Below are positions 60,474-63,092 of a stretch of DNA of 63,092 bases, one piece after another. How positions within the stretch are numbered: the stretch's first letter is position 1; every line of letters starts with the position of its first letter. Made by a program: the position numbers and the translations under genes. The stretch covers positions 1 through 63,092 of the forward strand of contig CANQVT010000008.1 in assembly GCA_947627365.1 (NCBI GenBank). The letters run 5' to 3'. Source of the DNA: an uncultured Lachnospiraceae bacterium. GTDB taxonomy: Bacteria > Bacillota > Clostridia > Lachnospirales > Lachnospiraceae. Below the pieces are notes generated by a model. That model saw only the letters and a program-made list of their open reading frames with translations. It did no database searches and was not told the DNA's origin.

Positions 60474-62585
60474 ATGAGTGAGTATTTCAACGTAGCACAT
60501 GTCTTCGGTGAGGACGTCTTCAGTGACAAGGTGATGCAGGAGCGTCTTCCGAAGAAGGCGTACAAGGCTCTGAGAAAGACGATTGAGGACGGCACGGAGC
60601 TGGATCTGGCGACGGCCGACGTGATCGCAGCGGCGATGAAGGACTGGGCGATCGAGAAGGGCGCCACGCATTACACGCACTGGTTTCAGCCTCTGACCGG
60701 AGTGACGGCAGAGAAGCACGATTCATTCATCACGGCGCCGAACCCAGACGGGACGGTGCTGATGGAGTTCTCCGGTAAGGAGCTCATCAAGGGCGAGCCG
60801 GACGCTTCCTCGTTCCCGTCGGGTGGACTGAGGGCGACGTTTGAGGCGAGAGGCTACACGGCCTGGGACTGCACGTCTCCGGCGTTTGTGCGGCATGACG
60901 CCGCGGGCGCGATTCTGTGTATCCCGACCGCGTTCTGCTCGTACACTGGCGAGGCGCTGGATCAGAAGACCCCGCTGCTGCGTTCGATGGAAGCGATCAA
61001 CACGCAGGCGCTGAGACTCCTCAGACTGTTTGGAAATACGACATCCAAGCGGGTGACTCCGTCCGTGGGACCGGAGCAGGAGTATTTCCTGGTAGATGAG
61101 AAGAAGTTCCTCCAGAGGAAGGACCTGATCTTCACGGGCCGCACGCTGTTCGGCGCGATGCCGCCGAAGGGCCAGGAGCTGGACGATCACTATTTTGGCA
61201 CGATTCGGCAGAGGATCGCGGGCTTCATGAAGGACGTCAACCTGGAGCTGTGGAAGCTCGGCGTCACTGCCAAGACGCAGCACAACGAGGTGGCTCCTGC
61301 GCAGCATGAGCTGGCTCCGATCTACGCGGAGGCGAACGTCGCGGTCGATCACAACCAGATCGTGATGCAGACGCTGAAAAGAGTGGCCTGCCAGCATGGC
61401 ATGAAATGCCTGCTCCATGAGAAGCCGTTCGCGGGCGTCAACGGTTCCGGCAAGCACAACAACTGGTCGATCACGACCGACGACGGAATCAACCTTCTGG
61501 ACCCGGGCAAGACGCCGCACGAGAACATGCAGTTCCTGCTGGTGCTCGTGTGTATTCTGAAGGCTGTCGACATACACGCAGACCTGCTGCGCGAGTCCGC
61601 GGCGGATCCGGGCAACGATCACAGACTGGGCGCGAACGAGGCGCCGCCTGCAATCGTCTCGATCTTCCTCGGCGAACAGCTTCAGGATGTGCTCTCTCAG
61701 CTTATTAATACCGGTATTGCGACCTACTCGATTAAAGGCGGTACGCTTGAGACCGGTGTGAAGACGCTGCCGAGCCTTGCGAAGGACGCGACCGACCGCA
61801 ACAGGACGTCGCCGTTCGCTTTCACCGGAAACAAATTCGAGTTCCGTATGGTCGGCTCCCGCGACTCCATCGCTTCCCCGAACATCGTGCTGAACACGAT
61901 TGTCGCTGAGGCGTTCTGCGAGGCGTGCGACGAGCTCGAGAAGGCTGACAACTTTGAGGACGCGCTGCACGATATCATCAAGCGCTACGCGCGCGACCAC
62001 CAGAGGATCGTATTCAATGGCAACGGCTACTCCGACGAGTGGGTAGAAGAGGCTGAGCGCAGAGGGCTTCCGAACATCAAGTCGATGGTGGACGCGATCC
62101 CGACGCTCGTAACCGACAAGGCAATCGCGCTGTTCGAGAAATTCGGCGTGTTCACGAAGGCCGAGCTGGAGTCCCGCGTGGAGATCAAGTACGAGAACTA
62201 TGCGAAGGTCATCAACATCGAGGCGCGCTCGATGATCGACATTGCGAGCAAGCAGATCATCCCGGCAGTTATCAAGTACACGAAGAGCCTTGCGGACACC
62301 GTGAATGCTGTAACTTCGGCTGGAGCGGAGGCTTCCGTGCAGGTGGAGCTGCTCAATGAGACGAGCGCTCTGCTCTCCGACACGAAGGTCGCGCTCGCGA
62401 AGCTGGTCGAGGTGGTGGATCAGGCCGCAGGCATGGAGGAGGGTCGCGACCGCGCGGTATTCTTCCACGACGTCGTCATGGCCGCGATGGCAGACCTGCG
62501 CGATCCGGTCGACAAGCTCGAGATGATCGTCGACAAGGATATGTGGCCGATGCCGTCCTACGGCGACCTGCTCTTCGAGGTGTAA
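60474..62585 (+). CDS. glnN: Glutamine synthetase type III
   Basis: This 703-residue enzyme makes glutamine from glutamate and ammonia using ATP. Length and motifs fit [57 protein letters not shown] and [13 protein letters not shown] substrate residues ([17 protein letters not shown] region). AAAGAGGAGA precedes the ATG. It appears to be transcribed alone, with an unusual structured leader upstream and a strong terminator downstream, so expression may be controlled by nitrogen status through the leader; this is inference. Confidence 0.95.
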   Translation: MSEYFNVAHVFGEDVFSDKVMQERLPKKAYKALRKTIEDGTELDLATADVIAAAMKDWAIEKGATHYTHWFQPLTGVTAEKHDSFITAPNPDGTVLMEFSGKELIKGEPDASSFPSGGLRATFEARGYTAWDCTSPAFVRHDAAGAILCIPTAFCSYTGEALDQKTPLLRSMEAINTQALRLLRLFGNTTSKRVTPSVGPEQEYFLVDEKKFLQRKDLIFTGRTLFGAMPPKGQELDDHYFGTIRQRIAGFMKDVNLELWKLGVTAKTQHNEVAPAQHELAPIYAEANVAVDHNQIVMQTLKRVACQHGMKCLLHEKPFAGVNGSGKHNNWSITTDDGINLLDPGKTPHENMQFLLVLVCILKAVDIHADLLRESAADPGNDHRLGANEAPPAIVSIFLGEQLQDVLSQLINTGIATYSIKGGTLETGVKTLPSLAKDATDRNRTSPFAFTGNKFEFRMVGSRDSIASPNIVLNTIVAEAFCEACDELEKADNFEDALHDIIKRYARDHQRIVFNGNGYSDEWVEEAERRGLPNIKSMVDAIPTLVTDKAIALFEKFGVFTKAELESRVEIKYENYAKVINIEARSMIDIASKQIIPAVIKYTKSLADTVNAVTSAGAEASVQVELLNETSALLSDTKVALAKLVEVVDQAAGMEEGRDRAVFFHDVVMAAMADLRDPVDKLEMIVDKDMWPMPSYGDLLFEV

Positions 62586-62640
62586 GGTTCGGACGGAATC
62601 CGGGATTCGTTCCGGGACAACGATATATGCGAGATACTGG

Positions 62641-62668
62641 CAGGGGGCAAATTCGCCCCCTGTTTTTT
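62641..62668 (+). terminator. Terminator after glnN
   Basis: CAGGGGGC (62641-62648) pairs with GCCCCCTG (62655-62662), followed by six T. Confidence 0.9.
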
Positions 62669-63092
62669 GCGCAGGCAACGCAAACAGTTCGTGTTTATTT
62701 CACATATTGGTTACCCGGACGCCGAAGGAGCCGATGTGCGTGCCCACCGCAAACACGTTGTTCTCCTTGATTCGGCTCCGACGCGAAGCTAGTCCTTTAG
62801 GGCGCCGCCTATGGACAGCTGTCTCCGCAAACTCGCTTCGCTCAGACATGCTCCGACAGCTGTCGCTATGCTCGCGAATCCTGCGTCGAACTGCCTATCG
62901 TTTGCGTGCGGGCACGCAACATCCGGCTTTCCTGCGGCTGCTTGTGATAGAAGCATAATTCGCTGATTTATTCTGCAAAAATGCGAGAGTATAAATGCTC
63001 TGTTGCATACCAACTCACAGCCCGGCAAAAGGGTCTTGCTGTGTCAGGGCAGATCATTGAGGGCCGCCGGTGCTTGGTGAGCGCAAGCGAGC
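62669..63092. other. Non-coding, repeat-like region running off the window end
   Basis: No convincing gene is seen. Features: GGAGCCGA and TCGGCTCC form an 8-bp inverted repeat across about 40 nt (from about 62726), and the palindrome GACAGCTGTC occurs twice, at 62814-62823 and 62855-62864. The short open frames on both strands have no ribosome site and read like translated repeat DNA. It may be a dispersed intergenic repeat, cut by the window edge. Confidence 0.5.

Noticed and set aside
62789..63028. Minus-strand 79-codon frame near the window end
   Set aside because: It has no ribosome binding site and reads as translated GC-rich repeat sequence without recognisable domains.

Overview
The window looks like a chromosome segment of an anaerobic gut Firmicute of the class Clostridia, most likely Lachnospiraceae. 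The reasons are strong AAGGAGG-type ribosome binding sites, a pst operon with PhoP-type boxes, a rho-rpmE-DUF1385-prmC-prfA housekeeping block, LytS/YesN two-component genes, a type III glutamine synthetase, and a giant sortase-type surface protein with a KTGDE sorting motif. Gene density is high and nearly every gene is on the + strand. This is inference from gene content; no rRNA or species marker is present.

Layout. 1-2.2 kb: a DUF4143-type ATPase and an aminoglycoside nucleotidyltransferase-like gene. 2.2-8.8 kb: pstSCAB-phoU followed by its two-component regulator, with a PhoP-like direct repeat before pstS; the kinase carries an unusual 33-bp triplication. 8.8-12 kb: a GH2 beta-glucuronidase and a ferredoxin-tailed aldo/keto reductase. 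12-17.5 kb: rho, rpmE (with a structured leader), DUF1385, prmC and prfA. 17.5-22 kb: a small protein of unknown function, a RloA/RloB (AbiL-like) defence pair, a radical SAM protein and a decayed Rpn-family gene.

22-41 kb is the most striking part. A 90-codon gene is followed by one 18.4-kb gene encoding a 6,144-residue cell-wall protein. I count 26 pilin-type (FctA/Spy0128-like) isopeptide domains, then seven 112-residue SpaA-like repeats, then a sorting signal. It contains a 2,628-bp tandem duplication whose two copies look identical over about 2.47 kb. The 90-codon gene belongs to a small WQG-motif protein family with three members here (17.7, 22.1 and 43.6 kb). The third member is immediately downstream of a BTAD-type regulator with a degenerate GGDEF domain. 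I think these loci may form an undescribed regulatory or surface-assembly module.

41-62.6 kb: a pyridoxal kinase, the BTAD/WQG pair and a lipid kinase. Then comes a sugar locus: xylulokinase, a DUF4867 protein, a fucose/arabinose-type isomerase, an aldose epimerase, a three-gene sugar ABC transporter, and a XylFII-LytS-YesN-like three-component sensor with its own extra binding protein. A type I toxin/antisense RNA pair (a 29-residue holin-like peptide) sits inside this locus between xylB and DUF4867. A type III glutamine synthetase with an unusual leader closes the coding part. The last 0.4 kb is non-coding and repeat-like.

How they work together: the pst and pho genes form a phosphate-starvation unit. 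The sugar locus couples sensing of an external pentose-like sugar (membrane-anchored binding protein, histidine kinase, AraC-type response regulator) to uptake and to isomerisation and phosphorylation. All functional statements rest on motif recognition by eye; no searches were run.
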